From JAFGPL01 sp963781805 (GTDB taxonomy: Bacteria; Bacteroidota; Bacteroidia; Bacteroidales; UBA10428): a stretch of 64,000 nt of DNA. Where the stretch lies: the NCBI GenBank assembly GCA_963781805.1, contig CAWAHF010000004.1, forward strand, positions 5,332,001-5,396,000. Reading direction: 5' to 3'. Shown piece by piece: positions 13,273 to 23,903 of the stretch. Numbering within the stretch: position 1 is the first letter of the stretch; each line of letters opens with the position of its first letter. A program made the translations under genes and the position numbers. Under the pieces are notes generated by a model. That model searched no databases and was not told where the DNA came from. It saw only the letters and a program-made list of their open reading frames with translations.

Positions 13273-16200
13273 TTATCTATAATTATAATGATGTGATGAA
13301 TATGGTCTGTATCTTCCAGTAGGATCAATAGGATCCGGAATCCCTGGTACATAAATTCCTGCTACCCAACCTTGATTAATATCACTCATACTATTTATAT
13401 TTCCTCCTATAAGTGAAGGTGGCATAGTAGTTTGACCCACTGCATATTCTCTTTTGTAAGCTTCAACTTCAGCTAATTGAGGATGTGCAAATCCAACCGC
13501 ACTAAATACTTCACTATTTCCTGCTACAGGAACTAAAGCTCCGGTTAATACTTGATAACCATGTTTTAACTCATGTGCCCTACTTTCAAATGTGCCAAAA
13601 TTATTAATAGTTATTTGTAAATCACCTTTACCTCCTGGTTGAGTGGTCCCATGCGTAATCTGAGTAATTTTATTCCCTGAATTAACTGTATTAAAAGTAA
13701 ACGAAATATTATCTGCATTTCCCATTGCTGTTAACTCATTTTGAGCAGCTTGTACATCAGTCTTCATAGCTTGAACATTACTTAATCTATTATTTAATTT
13801 TGTTAGTTGAGCGTTTTGTTTAGATGTTGAAAGCTTAGTGTTGGCTTTTACTGCTTTTATATTATTATTAATTCTTGTTTCTTGTTTTGATAAACTTTTT
13901 ACTCGTGCTTTTAGTAATGCTGCTTGTTGCTTAGCTATTTGATCATCTTCATCATTATTATTAGTCTTATCACCCCAATAGCGACCATCTGGATCAATTC
14001 TAGAAATAGGATTATTGCCAACATAACTATAGGGTGATTCATATACCCTAATTTCACCTAGCACATCTGGTACATGCCACCTCCCCAATTGCGGGTCATA
14101 CATCCTGGCGCCGTAATCCAGCCAATCAATATTTTCTTCAGATAGTATCTCTTTTCCATTATACAGGTACCTGTTTTCATTTGTTCCGGAAGCTTCATAA
14201 CGTTCACCCATTAACAGACCAAATGGGTAGTAATCATTGGTTTGTAATACCAGCGTCGAAGCTCCGTTTTTCTTAAAGGTAACGCGTACATTACCCAGGT
14301 GGTCTTTCAACTGATATTCGTAATAATCGAAGTTCCCGTTGGTAAATACTCCCCTGCCTTCGCTGGTTATCACATAATCCAATACTCCATCTTTGTAAAC
14401 AAATGGCCCGATATAGTCACGTCTGGAAAACCCTCCATAGGGATCGTGCTGGCATAGTTTGGCACCGGTAGCGCTATATGAAATATACACGTCGTTATAA
14501 TTACAAAGAATATACTTAGGCAAATTTAATAAATTATATTCAGGATAAATTCCTTTATTGTTATCCTGGGTCATGTTCCCATTGTTATCATAGGTATATT
14601 CCTGTGAAGAATTTCCATTACTCCTATCGTAAAAATCTCCCCTTCCCAAAACATCAGCAGCAGCATCACCCACAGCCCAGAGACGGTTACTTTTCCCACT
14701 GTTAAAATATTTATACGTAAGGATATCAATATTTCCAATCAGCTCACTGCCTTCGTATAATAAACCTTTGCGGTTGGCAGTGAGAATATTCCCATTGGCA
14801 TCGTACATAAATCCAACCTGGTATTTGTTACTTTTAGTTGAAAGATAACTTCCCCTGTAATATTGTTCAAAATAACCATTTTTCAACCGGTTTAAATTAT
14901 CGTACTCAAAACTGTAAAATTTCTGATTCCCGTCTGCATCAGACCATTCCATGTCGGTAATATTTCCATTGTAGCTATCATAATTATCACTTTCTCCATA
15001 GTTAAGCGCCAGGTTAAACAGTTTTCCACTACTTCCATATACATTGGGATTGTTCATTTGGGTCAGCCACCCCCTGATATTGTATTTGTAATCAGTCGTT
15101 AGCAAAGCATCTCCTATCTTTTTTGTTTTTAGTGTCCCATCTTCGCTATAGTTCATTTCCGAAAGTTGAACGCTGTTGCCATCAATATTCTGATTTGTGC
15201 TTATTAGCCGGCCTGCATGGTCATAGGTAAATATTTCTTCTAAGGTATGATCAGGTGCTCCCTCTGAATATGCAGTTTTCCAATGCTGATGCTGAGTCCT
15301 GGCAATTTGATCATGAACAAGATAGGTATAATAATTACTTATTATATCTCTTCCTCCAAGGTGATTATCAGAAACAACCTCAATAATCCGGCCATATTTA
15401 TCGTAATAATTAACACTCCTTATGGAATCTTTCATACCAGTTGCAGGATCAAGAACTCTGGTAACTGTAACAGTAACTTTATCCTTTACAGAAGTTTCTT
15501 TGGTATATCCATATATATTCACATAGGGCAAAACCGACAATCCATCATAGGTAATTCCGTTTTTGGTATAAGAATCATAATGTGTCTTTGTTAGCCATTG
15601 GCTGGTAATTGCATTTCCTGTCTCGATAGGTCGTGAAAAGATATCATATTTTGTATATATCCTATGGCCATTAGGATCTTTCGTCTCGATCAACCTGTCA
15701 AGGTTATCATATGTCATTTCGTATGCACCAATAGTTCCCGGAAGTTTTTTCTTTGTCATCCGGTTACGATAATCATATTCATAATAATAACACAATTCAT
15801 TAAAAACCGAAGTTCCACTGGAAGTATTAAACGATGTAGCTTTATTTAAAGTTAACGATGCAAGGGGCGGAATGACACAACGGAGTAATCCGAAATCATC
15901 ATAGATGTAATAGGTTTTACCCTGTAGTGCATCTGTTTTCAGTACCACCTTACCTTGGTTATCTTTGAACTCCGTTACCGGATTGTTATTTTCATCATCC
16001 GTAATTGTTTTAAATAAGTGGTAGGTTGAATATGTTTGACGTGTAAACGTAATATTCGGATAGGAAGATCCTGAAATTGTCCAGTAATATGCTGAATCTG
16101 AATCAACATTTGACAAATATTGTATACTTATAACATGCTCGGAGCTTTGTCTCTCTTGAGTTGTATTGTCTACCTTCCATACATCCCCCGGAGCACCTTG

Positions 16201-17805
16201 TTTCATTACTCTGTTTAATGGTGAATTATCGAAAACAGTTTCTGCATAGGCTTTGCTACCGTCGGCAGCGCCATATCCCATAGTGGTTGTATAAAATGCA
16301 GCTTGTGTTGTGCTCCAGTCATCTCTATACAAGCCAGTTGATTCATCTGTATAAGGCAGATTTTTTTTTACTTCACGCCCGTAAGAATCATACTCAATAG
16401 GTTGAATAATATCTTTGCCGGACGGACTTGCCATATAATCAACTTTTTGTATGGGTCTTCCCAGACCATCGTAATATTGAAATCCTTCACTAAAGACTGT
16501 ATCATTATTTGAGGTTTTATAAAGATTGTTTTTAGTGTATATATAATTATTTGAATGAGCACCCTCAAAACCAGAAAAGGCCGACACCATACCAACACTG
16601 AATCTGATATTTGGTCTTTTGGTACTAGCCCCCCCATATTCCATATTCCCAGGATTACAACCATGGGAGTCATCTTCATATTCTCCATATGTCATTGCCT
16701 GTGCAGTAGTGGAATATCTTACGGTTGAATTATGCGTATATGAATTATTATCAAAACATACTTCAACTACAAGATTTGAATTCCCGTCCCATATAAAAGG
16801 CTGATAAAAATTAACTTTATTCCAACCTGTTGTAATATTATAATTTCCATAATATACCAAACTCAATCCAGATACAAAATTTGATAAGCTTGTTTGTGTT
16901 GTATGGCCCAAATGAACCTGCATATTATCCAAATTTCTACCACCAAAATGTACTACATCAAATTCAATGGCATCAATTATGCCCATAGTCATACCGGCAG
17001 TGATAAGCTCTGATTTTGTAAATAAATATTGTGATTTATTATCATGCCAATAAGTTCCAAAAGGTGTAACTTCTGTATCAGTATAATTTCCAGATACTTC
17101 CGTTCCTTGCCCTACAATAACTGAAGATTGTTGTGTTGGCATCGTGTATGTTATGGTCAGTTGGGGATGTCTGGACGGATCACTATGGTCTTTTGAACAA
17201 AAAGCCATTCGGGTATAATATTGTTCGGTTTGTAATTTGAGCAATAATCCGAAGCTGGATGAGGGATTGTTCACGATATCCTGTACTAGTGCAGTAATAT
17301 CCACATTTAAATAATTCTGATCCGAAGTGGTTGACTGGGGTAATAAAACTCTGTTTGCTGTACTTGTAGTTGGTTGGGAATTATAAGTCACTCCTGTTTC
17401 CGTCCAACTTCCTGTTACTCTTTCAAGGTAACTGGCATTGGATTTGTACGAAGAATTTTGCCTTATAATATAGCTTACATGTTTATATTCATCGTTAGGT
17501 TGGGGTTGCATTGCATAAAGTGATAATTTTGCTTCCTGGATAACTGCACCTTGGGGAATAATGGAAAAATTGAAATCAATTATACTTCTTTCTTTTACGC
17601 GATAGCCTCCAGAGGTCCATTCTCCGGAATTAAACTTAATTTGTGTGCCATAATTGGTATTGCCCATGTATTCAGATCCTGGTCTGAGGCTCATTAATAA
17701 ATAAGCATCTTTTGATGGAGATAAGTTTACAGTTATCTGAGCTTTCGTAATACGAATACCTGCAACAGTGATAAGCAATATAATAAAAGTTTTAAGTTTG
17801 CTCAT
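13273..17805 (-). CDS. Rhs/YD-repeat polymorphic toxin with HExxH metallopeptidase-like C-terminus
   Basis: The 1510-residue protein has a signal peptide (FIILLITVAGIRITKAQ). A DNRLRE-type beta-sandwich follows (~25-220; SLRPGSEYMGNTNYGTQIKF). Next come a region opening the Rhs part (YDGLGRPIQKVDY), many YD repeats, and the Rhs core end (YYPFGLLMGERY, DYGARMYDPQLGRW, NNPISRIDPDG). After the core, a helical linker leads to a unique domain with His-Glu-Leu-Lys-His at residues 1411-1415 and glutamates at 1446/1448 (EVEAYKREY), a zincin-like pattern. The C-terminal domain is therefore a probable metallopeptidase toxin, with the candidate immunity gene directly downstream. Export by T9SS or another route is not shown. 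It is fourth in a leftward operon. Confidence 0.88.
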   Translation of the reverse strand: MSKLKTFIILLITVAGIRITKAQITVNLSPSKDAYLLMSLRPGSEYMGNTNYGTQIKFNSGEWTSGGYRVKERSIIDFNFSIIPQGAVIQEAKLSLYAMQPQPNDEYKHVSYIIRQNSSYKSNASYLERVTGSWTETGVTYNSQPTTSTANRVLLPQSTTSDQNYLNVDITALVQDIVNNPSSSFGLLLKLQTEQYYTRMAFCSKDHSDPSRHPQLTITYTMPTQQSSVIVGQGTEVSGNYTDTEVTPFGTYWHDNKSQYLFTKSELITAGMTMGIIDAIEFDVVHFGGRNLDNMQVHLGHTTQTSLSNFVSGLSLVYYGNYNITTGWNKVNFYQPFIWDGNSNLVVEVCFDNNSYTHNSTVRYSTTAQAMTYGEYEDDSHGCNPGNMEYGGASTKRPNIRFSVGMVSAFSGFEGAHSNNYIYTKNNLYKTSNNDTVFSEGFQYYDGLGRPIQKVDYMASPSGKDIIQPIEYDSYGREVKKNLPYTDESTGLYRDDWSTTQAAFYTTTMGYGAADGSKAYAETVFDNSPLNRVMKQGAPGDVWKVDNTTQERQSSEHVISIQYLSNVDSDSAYYWTISGSSYPNITFTRQTYSTYHLFKTITDDENNNPVTEFKDNQGKVVLKTDALQGKTYYIYDDFGLLRCVIPPLASLTLNKATSFNTSSGTSVFNELCYYYEYDYRNRMTKKKLPGTIGAYEMTYDNLDRLIETKDPNGHRIYTKYDIFSRPIETGNAITSQWLTKTHYDSYTKNGITYDGLSVLPYVNIYGYTKETSVKDKVTVTVTRVLDPATGMKDSIRSVNYYDKYGRIIEVVSDNHLGGRDIISNYYTYLVHDQIARTQHQHWKTAYSEGAPDHTLEEIFTYDHAGRLISTNQNIDGNSVQLSEMNYSEDGTLKTKKIGDALLTTDYKYNIRGWLTQMNNPNVYGSSGKLFNLALNYGESDNYDSYNGNITDMEWSDADGNQKFYSFEYDNLNRLKNGYFEQYYRGSYLSTKSNKYQVGFMYDANGNILTANRKGLLYEGSELIGNIDILTYKYFNSGKSNRLWAVGDAAADVLGRGDFYDRSNGNSSQEYTYDNNGNMTQDNNKGIYPEYNLLNLPKYILCNYNDVYISYSATGAKLCQHDPYGGFSRRDYIGPFVYKDGVLDYVITSEGRGVFTNGNFDYYEYQLKDHLGNVRVTFKKNGASTLVLQTNDYYPFGLLMGERYEASGTNENRYLYNGKEILSEENIDWLDYGARMYDPQLGRWHVPDVLGEIRVYESPYSYVGNNPISRIDPDGRYWGDKTNNNDEDDQIAKQQAALLKARVKSLSKQETRINNNIKAVKANTKLSTSKQNAQLTKLNNRLSNVQAMKTDVQAAQNELTAMGNADNISFTFNTVNSGNKITQITHGTTQPGGKGDLQITINNFGTFESRAHELKHGYQVLTGALVPVAGNSEVFSAVGFAHPQLAEVEAYKREYAVGQTTMPPSLIGGNINSMSDINQGWVAGIYVPGIPDPIDPTGRYRPYSSHHYNYR

Positions 17806-17848
17806 TATATCAATTATTTAATATTTTTTATAATCAGATTTTGAGTCA

Positions 17849-18454
17849 TTATTTATCTTTGATAATTACATTTCCGTCTTTGTCAAGTACTTTTTTATCG
17901 AACTTTTCAACAATTTTTGTAGCATTCTCACGCTCCAGGAAATTCAGATAATCCTGGATATTTTTTTCCCGGTCAATAAGTTCCCCCTTTTCATTTCTGT
18001 ACAATAATTTTACAGATTGATTATCTTTATTTTTTGCCGATAAATAAAAAGGTGTTTCTTTTGGCTTGGCAGTTATCAGGTACACTTTATTTTCTTTTAA
18101 AACCAATTCTCCGGACGATTTCTTTATATTATTTGTATCCACCAGCTCGGCTGCGGAAAGGATTTCCTTTTTTTTAGTCACTGATGATGGGGCAACAATA
18201 GTTTTGTTTATCTCTATATCTGAGATGTCACTTAAATCTGCCTGTTCAAAAACATAATAAAAAGTATAAACAGTGTCACCTGATGCATTTATATTGCCTG
18301 TAAATTCATATTTTATTTCATAGATTAATTCCAACCTTTTCGCTGAAGCCGTATCCTTTTTTGCAATCAGTACTTGTGAATTCACAGTTACACAATAGCT
18401 TAGGCCGAAGACTAGTACGATCAATAATCTGTATTTTATAAGTATTAATTTCAT
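17849..18454 (-). CDS. Exported hypothetical protein of the Rhs operon
   Basis: The 201-residue protein has a signal peptide (LLIVLVFGLSYCVTVNSQ). The mature part is charged, with many Lys/Asp/Glu and a closing DKDGNVIIKDK. No domain is recognised. It lies 18 bp after the beta-helix gene and 43 bp before the Rhs toxin gene on the same strand, so it is co-transcribed. An accessory role in export or assembly of the Rhs protein is possible but rests only on gene order. Confidence 0.7.
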   Translation of the reverse strand: MKLILIKYRLLIVLVFGLSYCVTVNSQVLIAKKDTASAKRLELIYEIKYEFTGNINASGDTVYTFYYVFEQADLSDISDIEINKTIVAPSSVTKKKEILSAAELVDTNNIKKSSGELVLKENKVYLITAKPKETPFYLSAKNKDNQSVKLLYRNEKGELIDREKNIQDYLNFLERENATKIVEKFDKKVLDKDGNVIIKDK

Positions 18455-18472
18455 GATGTTGTATATTTTCTT

Positions 18473-20356
18473 TTAATTTTCCTTCACTATTTCACCTCTG
18501 TATATAATGTGGTTTTGCGATTTGATTTGCAGGATATAAATCCCCGGAGATTTATCATTAATATTGATTTGTTCTTCAAACCATCCATCGGTATAAAAAT
18601 CTTTCAGGTAAATTACCTGACCATTATGCGCGATAACACTAATCTGAAGGTTATTATAGGTGTTATTATGCAGGGTAATGGTAAATAATCCCTCATTTGG
18701 ATTGGGGTAAACCATGGCTATTAATTGCTTCTCACCTAAGTCCCCAGGCTGGTTTTCCTCGGTGCTTTTTGTTTTTGAATCAATCCCGGTATATTCAAGT
18801 GCGCCCATATCTATGAAATGATTATTGATGCGATTTTTACCTGCATTGTCAATCATTGCTATTTTCAAATCTGTAATATCAGGTAAACCTGCATCAATAC
18901 ATGCGGAAGACGATCTCAGTGAGTAATCGGATTGAGCTATATTGTTGAAAAGGGGATTTTCTTCAATATTATTTGAATATTCGAAAGAGGAATTTTTGGA
19001 TGTATCATTTAAAATACCGTCTCTTCCGGCTTCAATATCGCAATAATTAAATAGAGGAGCGCTTTCATTAAATAGGAATACCTGATCGCTGCTTTTCCCC
19101 GAATTATTCCCGTAAATAATAGAATTGATAATATATGGTGCTGAGAAGTAGCAACATATTCCACTACCTGTTTTCTTTGATGTATTATTACAAATGGTAT
19201 TATTTATAATTTCGGGTGCAGAGGCAAATAATCCGATACCACCACCAGTCTTTGAAGTGTTGACACATACAATATTATTTACAAATTTTCCATTGAAACT
19301 GACCGGATTTCCAAGCAGTGAAGTATTAATTGCAGCGTTTTCAACAGAAGTATCCCGCTTGAATTTGATATCCTTTACGGGTTGATAATTACCAGAAAGA
19401 ATAAAATCTTTGTATTTTTTCTCAACATAAATGCCACCTCCGCAATTGTAAGCTATATTATTAATAATAAAATTATTAAGCATAAAAGGATTAGATTCGT
19501 AGAAAAATACAGCTCCGCCGTTGTAACCTGAGGTGTTTTCCGAAAATCTGTTGTTAAAAATAAAGGGCCCGGAATTAATAAAAGCCATTGCACCTCCGCT
19601 GCTTGCAGCATTGCACCCAATAAAGAAATTATTCTGAATAATCGGTGCAGCTTCCTTGCAATAAATGGCGCCTCCTGCATAAGCCCTGCTGTTAATGAAG
19701 CTGCAGTTGCTTATTATCAGGTTGGAATATCTGTAGATGTAGATAGCTCCTCCAAAAACATCGGTCTTATTGCCACTGATTGCTGTGGCATATTCAAATA
19801 GGCAGTAATCAAGTTGCGATTGCTGTTTATTTTTAAACAAGCTGTCGCAAAGAATCGTATCATCAACAATATCGTCAACTTTCAGAGAGAGCGAAATTCG
19901 AGTTGTAGTATCCAGTTTTCCTTCATTGATTCTTTGTTGTAATATTGCCTTTACTTTTTCATTTTTATGCATCTTAAACCGAATGGTATCCCATTGCATA
20001 GGCCGGCAATCAAACCGAATTCCATTCCATCCATATTTTTCACCGGAGTTAATCCCTATTGTATCAGCAATAGTAAAGATAATACTGTCTTTCTTATTGC
20101 CTGATGCTATCAGGCTGCCTTGCACGTTTAATTTGAACAATCCCTGAAATTCAATTTTAGCTCCAGATTCTATAGTAAGGGTGGCACCCGATGGAATATT
20201 AATGTCTCCTTTAATTTGGTATGGCGAACCTTTTTTTGTCCATTTGCCATTTACATCTCCGGCTTTGATAATTGTCTGGGCATGTAGTTGAAATATTGAG
20301 AATATCAGTACGAATACTGCTGTTATACTACGATATTTATTTAAGTAGATTTTCAT
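18473..20356 (-). CDS. Right-handed beta-helix protein with T9SS sorting domain
   Basis: The 627-residue protein has a signal peptide (VFVLIFSIFQLHAQ) and a long region of Asn/Ser/Ile-rich repeats (INSIIYGNNSG, IINNTICNNTS) typical of parallel beta-helices. Its C-terminal ~75-residue domain (VYPNPNEGLFTI, ending IYRGEIVKEN) is a type A T9SS sorting signal. It should therefore be exported and anchored at or released from the cell surface. It sits between the two YD-repeat genes (30 bp gap upstream, 18 bp downstream). The T9SS plug protein at 56222-57553 shows that the host has the machinery. Confidence 0.88.
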   Translation of the reverse strand: MKIYLNKYRSITAVFVLIFSIFQLHAQTIIKAGDVNGKWTKKGSPYQIKGDINIPSGATLTIESGAKIEFQGLFKLNVQGSLIASGNKKDSIIFTIADTIGINSGEKYGWNGIRFDCRPMQWDTIRFKMHKNEKVKAILQQRINEGKLDTTTRISLSLKVDDIVDDTILCDSLFKNKQQSQLDYCLFEYATAISGNKTDVFGGAIYIYRYSNLIISNCSFINSRAYAGGAIYCKEAAPIIQNNFFIGCNAASSGGAMAFINSGPFIFNNRFSENTSGYNGGAVFFYESNPFMLNNFIINNIAYNCGGGIYVEKKYKDFILSGNYQPVKDIKFKRDTSVENAAINTSLLGNPVSFNGKFVNNIVCVNTSKTGGGIGLFASAPEIINNTICNNTSKKTGSGICCYFSAPYIINSIIYGNNSGKSSDQVFLFNESAPLFNYCDIEAGRDGILNDTSKNSSFEYSNNIEENPLFNNIAQSDYSLRSSSACIDAGLPDITDLKIAMIDNAGKNRINNHFIDMGALEYTGIDSKTKSTEENQPGDLGEKQLIAMVYPNPNEGLFTITLHNNTYNNLQISVIAHNGQVIYLKDFYTDGWFEEQININDKSPGIYILQIKSQNHIIYRGEIVKEN

Positions 20357-20386
20357 TTTCTCTGTATTTATTTTGCGTGATGGATT

Positions 20387-23300
20387 TTACTCTTTGTAAT
20401 GATATTTGTATTCCTTGACAATTATTAAATCCTGGTCTTTGATATATTGCAATCGTCCAAAACTATCGTATTCATAATATGTGGTTATGCCATTCGGATC
20501 GGTTTCGGAGGTCATACCTACGAGGGGTTTGTAAGTATAAACATAAATCATACTATTTGAAAAATGAGAACAAAGATTTTCATGTATTTGTTTTAACCAT
20601 GTGTTTTGTGTAGTGTTTAAAGAGGGTTCAGTAATCTGATCAAAACTTTCGACTCCATTCGGAAATATTTCATCATAAGCGTCTATCATTAAAGATAATT
20701 GACCACCACTAACATTTATCGCTTTTATAACCGGGTAAGTTTTATTATAATCCCAATAATAACCGATTGGTATATCACCTTCTTTTGAAGTGCTCAGTAC
20801 ATTGCCGTAATTGTCATAATTAAAATAGTTGATGCGGGTTTCCAGGGGATCTTCTCCTTTAGCAGCCAGTATTTTTTCGGGATAGTATCTTTCCCCTCCA
20901 AAATTCTTATAAGGTGTTAACATGGTATTTATAAGAGTCCCGTCCTCAAAGGTCTTCTTTTCAATAGCCAAGTTCAACCGGTGATCTGTTATGAGATCAT
21001 TTATGGCAGTGATCTGAGGGGAAGTCAGTCCGGAAATAAGGTCTACATCCTCAGGATACCGGATGCTGTCTTCGGATATGCCGGTGCTGGTGGTTTTGGT
21101 AATGTATACCGGTTGCATGTGCCGGGTGTTGTTGTCATAATCGTAAGTAGTTGCTAAGGATATCCCTCGCGTATAGTCTGTTTCTGTTGTGGAGGTTAGC
21201 ATCGTATTGTTTTCATGTCCTTTGGAATCGCAATAAAATAGATCATTAAGAAAATTATTTTCATAAACCTGACTGGGAGTTATATTATAATCAGCGAATG
21301 CCCCTAAAGCATTAGCCTCACCAAATGTTTCAAAAACAATATCAGTTGCTAATAATAAACCTGCATTAAATTCTTTGATTTTATAATCAGTATATTGATT
21401 TGTAACTTCTTTAACTAAACTAAATGTCCCTTCAGTATATTTATAGGTCTTTATATTTGTAAGTTTTGGCTTGTAATTTCCATAATCATTATGAAACCTT
21501 GGCATAAGATTTTGATCGATTTCTTCTGAATTAGGACATTCATTTAACATATCATTAATTGTTTCTGTCCATTTGGAATTATCATATATATAAACATTTT
21601 TACCTAAGATATCAGTTCCTTCTCCGGTAATCTCTGTCACCGTGTCATATATGATAGGAGTGCCACATACATGAGTTAAAGGAACAAAAGACTCGGAACT
21701 CGCTATTGTTTGATAATATTCTTCAGATTTTTCAAGGCATACAAATTCATCTTTGCTAACAAAATATTCATATCGGGGAAAGTACACATGATGAAGCAAA
21801 TTATATCTGACAAAATTGTTGTGATAAATAATATTTCCATAACGCGCTACACTGTAAGAATATGTTTTTGTAAAAGCTTTATTCTCATCACTTGAATACG
21901 ATGTTATTTTTTTAATTCTAACACCACCAAGAATTGTATTTAGATATGTTTTGTTTGGCTCATATGCAAATTTTGTTTTACCTCCGGTTGGGTAATTTAT
22001 TTGAGTAAGTATACAAGCCTGTACAAAGTTTGTATCAGGTTCCCTATTTCCATAAGAACATTCAAAATCTGGTATATTAAAACTGGTAAAAAATTGAGGA
22101 ATTTGAGTACCACCACTATTATTATTATATCCCCAATAATCCTCATAGCACTGCCTTTCACCTTGTTCAATTCGAGGATACTTGGGCAATGTCATTCCAT
22201 TATAAGCAAATGAGTATTTTTGAATCGTATTGTCTGAAGATCCTTTGAAATAGACAGAGTCCAAACGGAGTCTTTCGTTATCCGATGCAGATGTTCCAAA
22301 ATAAGAATGTTTAAACTCAATTTCTTTATAAATGGTTTGATCATGTCTGTTTTTTATATAAACTTTATGGAGTTTGTAGTCTGTACCTACAAAGTCGTTT
22401 CTTCCTGTAGAATATTGGAAATCAATCTCTGTATTTCTAGTCAATATTTTTGTTACAAGTGGAGTAAGTTGTTCACCTGGTGCTTGTCCCATGTACTTTA
22501 TTTCACAAGTACTTTTAGGATTATATCTTATTCCCCTGCTACAAGATTGTGATGAATGAAATGGTTCGTAACTTTGCCAACTCATGGAATACCCGATTCT
22601 ATCAATATCAGTTTGTCCCCAAATATATTGATAAGTGATCGTATCCACTTTATCGCTTGATATAATCTTGTCCAAATAGATTAAGCCTAAATATCCTCCG
22701 GCATTAAATTTAAAACAGTGCGTATATCCATTGGCGGAAATTATATCAATACCCGATGAATCAAATTTATCCACCTTTACAGGTTGATAAGGTAATAATC
22801 TAATCGAATCATTTACATAATCCCTACGAAATACCCCACTTTCGCCCGTTACCAAACTATAATTGTATCGATCTGAAAAGAAATCAATATAATAAGCGCC
22901 ACTGGGGGTATAGTAATCAATTGTTGGATATAATACAGAAACATCTTTCCATATTTTTTCAGTTTCCAAATAACCGGTGGAGTTATGTGGGGTGTTACTA
23001 ATAATATCAGCAATGTCATCCGAAGTTCTATATTCTACAGGTCTATATTCACCCCAAACATCTGATACGCCTAAGATATTTACATTTAAAACACTTCCAT
23101 AATTCAATACCCAACCTAAACCTACCTCAGTTGCCACATCATTTACTTTTATACCGGAAGCATGGTACGAAATATTAATTGGAACATCTATTTCTCCAAA
23201 ATGAAGAGAATATATTGGAATTTCAATTTCCGGAACTCCCGTACTATAACCAACAGGAATCTCGCCATATCTTGAATACGCCTCTGCTTCAGGTGTTTGA

Positions 23301-23407
23301 GGAATGTATTGCAAAGACGGAAGATTATATGCCTGGGACTTTGCAAGACAGGTTAGAAATATACAATTTATCAGTAGAATAGAAATTTTTTTTGTAATAG
23401 GATTCAT
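20387..23407 (-). CDS. YD-repeat (Rhs-like) exported protein without toxin tip
   Basis: The 1006-residue protein has a signal peptide (ISILLINCIFLTCLAKSQA). Its N-terminal segment is typical of Bacteroidota YD proteins (YGEIPVGYSTGVPEIEIPIY, INISYHASGIKVNDVATEVG). YD-type repeats run to the end (YYEYDSFGRLQYIKD), and it stops without an Rhs core end or toxin domain. It is the first gene of the leftward Rhs operon. It may form the N-terminal half of a split shell that works with the 1510-residue protein, or be an independent surface protein. Confidence 0.82.
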   Translation of the reverse strand: MNPITKKISILLINCIFLTCLAKSQAYNLPSLQYIPQTPEAEAYSRYGEIPVGYSTGVPEIEIPIYSLHFGEIDVPINISYHASGIKVNDVATEVGLGWVLNYGSVLNVNILGVSDVWGEYRPVEYRTSDDIADIISNTPHNSTGYLETEKIWKDVSVLYPTIDYYTPSGAYYIDFFSDRYNYSLVTGESGVFRRDYVNDSIRLLPYQPVKVDKFDSSGIDIISANGYTHCFKFNAGGYLGLIYLDKIISSDKVDTITYQYIWGQTDIDRIGYSMSWQSYEPFHSSQSCSRGIRYNPKSTCEIKYMGQAPGEQLTPLVTKILTRNTEIDFQYSTGRNDFVGTDYKLHKVYIKNRHDQTIYKEIEFKHSYFGTSASDNERLRLDSVYFKGSSDNTIQKYSFAYNGMTLPKYPRIEQGERQCYEDYWGYNNNSGGTQIPQFFTSFNIPDFECSYGNREPDTNFVQACILTQINYPTGGKTKFAYEPNKTYLNTILGGVRIKKITSYSSDENKAFTKTYSYSVARYGNIIYHNNFVRYNLLHHVYFPRYEYFVSKDEFVCLEKSEEYYQTIASSESFVPLTHVCGTPIIYDTVTEITGEGTDILGKNVYIYDNSKWTETINDMLNECPNSEEIDQNLMPRFHNDYGNYKPKLTNIKTYKYTEGTFSLVKEVTNQYTDYKIKEFNAGLLLATDIVFETFGEANALGAFADYNITPSQVYENNFLNDLFYCDSKGHENNTMLTSTTETDYTRGISLATTYDYDNNTRHMQPVYITKTTSTGISEDSIRYPEDVDLISGLTSPQITAINDLITDHRLNLAIEKKTFEDGTLINTMLTPYKNFGGERYYPEKILAAKGEDPLETRINYFNYDNYGNVLSTSKEGDIPIGYYWDYNKTYPVIKAINVSGGQLSLMIDAYDEIFPNGVESFDQITEPSLNTTQNTWLKQIHENLCSHFSNSMIYVYTYKPLVGMTSETDPNGITTYYEYDSFGRLQYIKDQDLIIVKEYKYHYKE

Positions 23408-23657
23408 TGAATGTTTTTTTTATGTTTCTTTTAAATAATGGTTGGCTTTTAGAATTATCCGTCAATTATAAATTTCTTGTTTAATGAATATATGCAATAT
23501 GAAAAAATATCATGCTGGCAGGTTGAACGTTGCTATTAATATAATTAAAAAACAAATATAAATGCCCACTCTGAAATGACCATTCAGTGTGAAAATTTAG
23601 AATGATTCTAATTAAAAAAGGATTGAAGCAAATTGTATTTAATTTTCCTTTTAAGAT

Positions 23658-23903
23658 TTAGTTTTGAGATTCCTTTTCCAGAAATCCAAAAAAGAATTTG
23701 CCAGTTTTAGTATAATAATATTTATGTGTTTTCCGGCAATAAGCAATCGGAAATCCTTCGCTGCGCATTGCTTTAAGATAATTAAAAACCTGGCGTTCGG
23801 TAATGCCTAATCTTTCTGCAATATCCGCAGCTTTATAGGGGGTTTCTTTCTTAATACAATGATCAATAAACTTGACAACGTTTAAAACTTTTGAAATAGT
23901 CAT
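23658..23903 (-). CDS. Small winged-helix DNA-binding protein
   Basis: The 81-residue protein is almost entirely one helix-turn-helix (KAADIAERLGITERQVFNYLKAM) followed by a wing-like strand pair (YCRKTHKYYYTKTG), resembling HTH_11-type domains. It is 250 bp upstream of the Rhs operon on the same strand and could control it, but has its own separation and could be independent. Confidence 0.65.
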   Translation of the reverse strand: MTISKVLNVVKFIDHCIKKETPYKAADIAERLGITERQVFNYLKAMRSEGFPIAYCRKTHKYYYTKTGKFFFGFLEKESQN

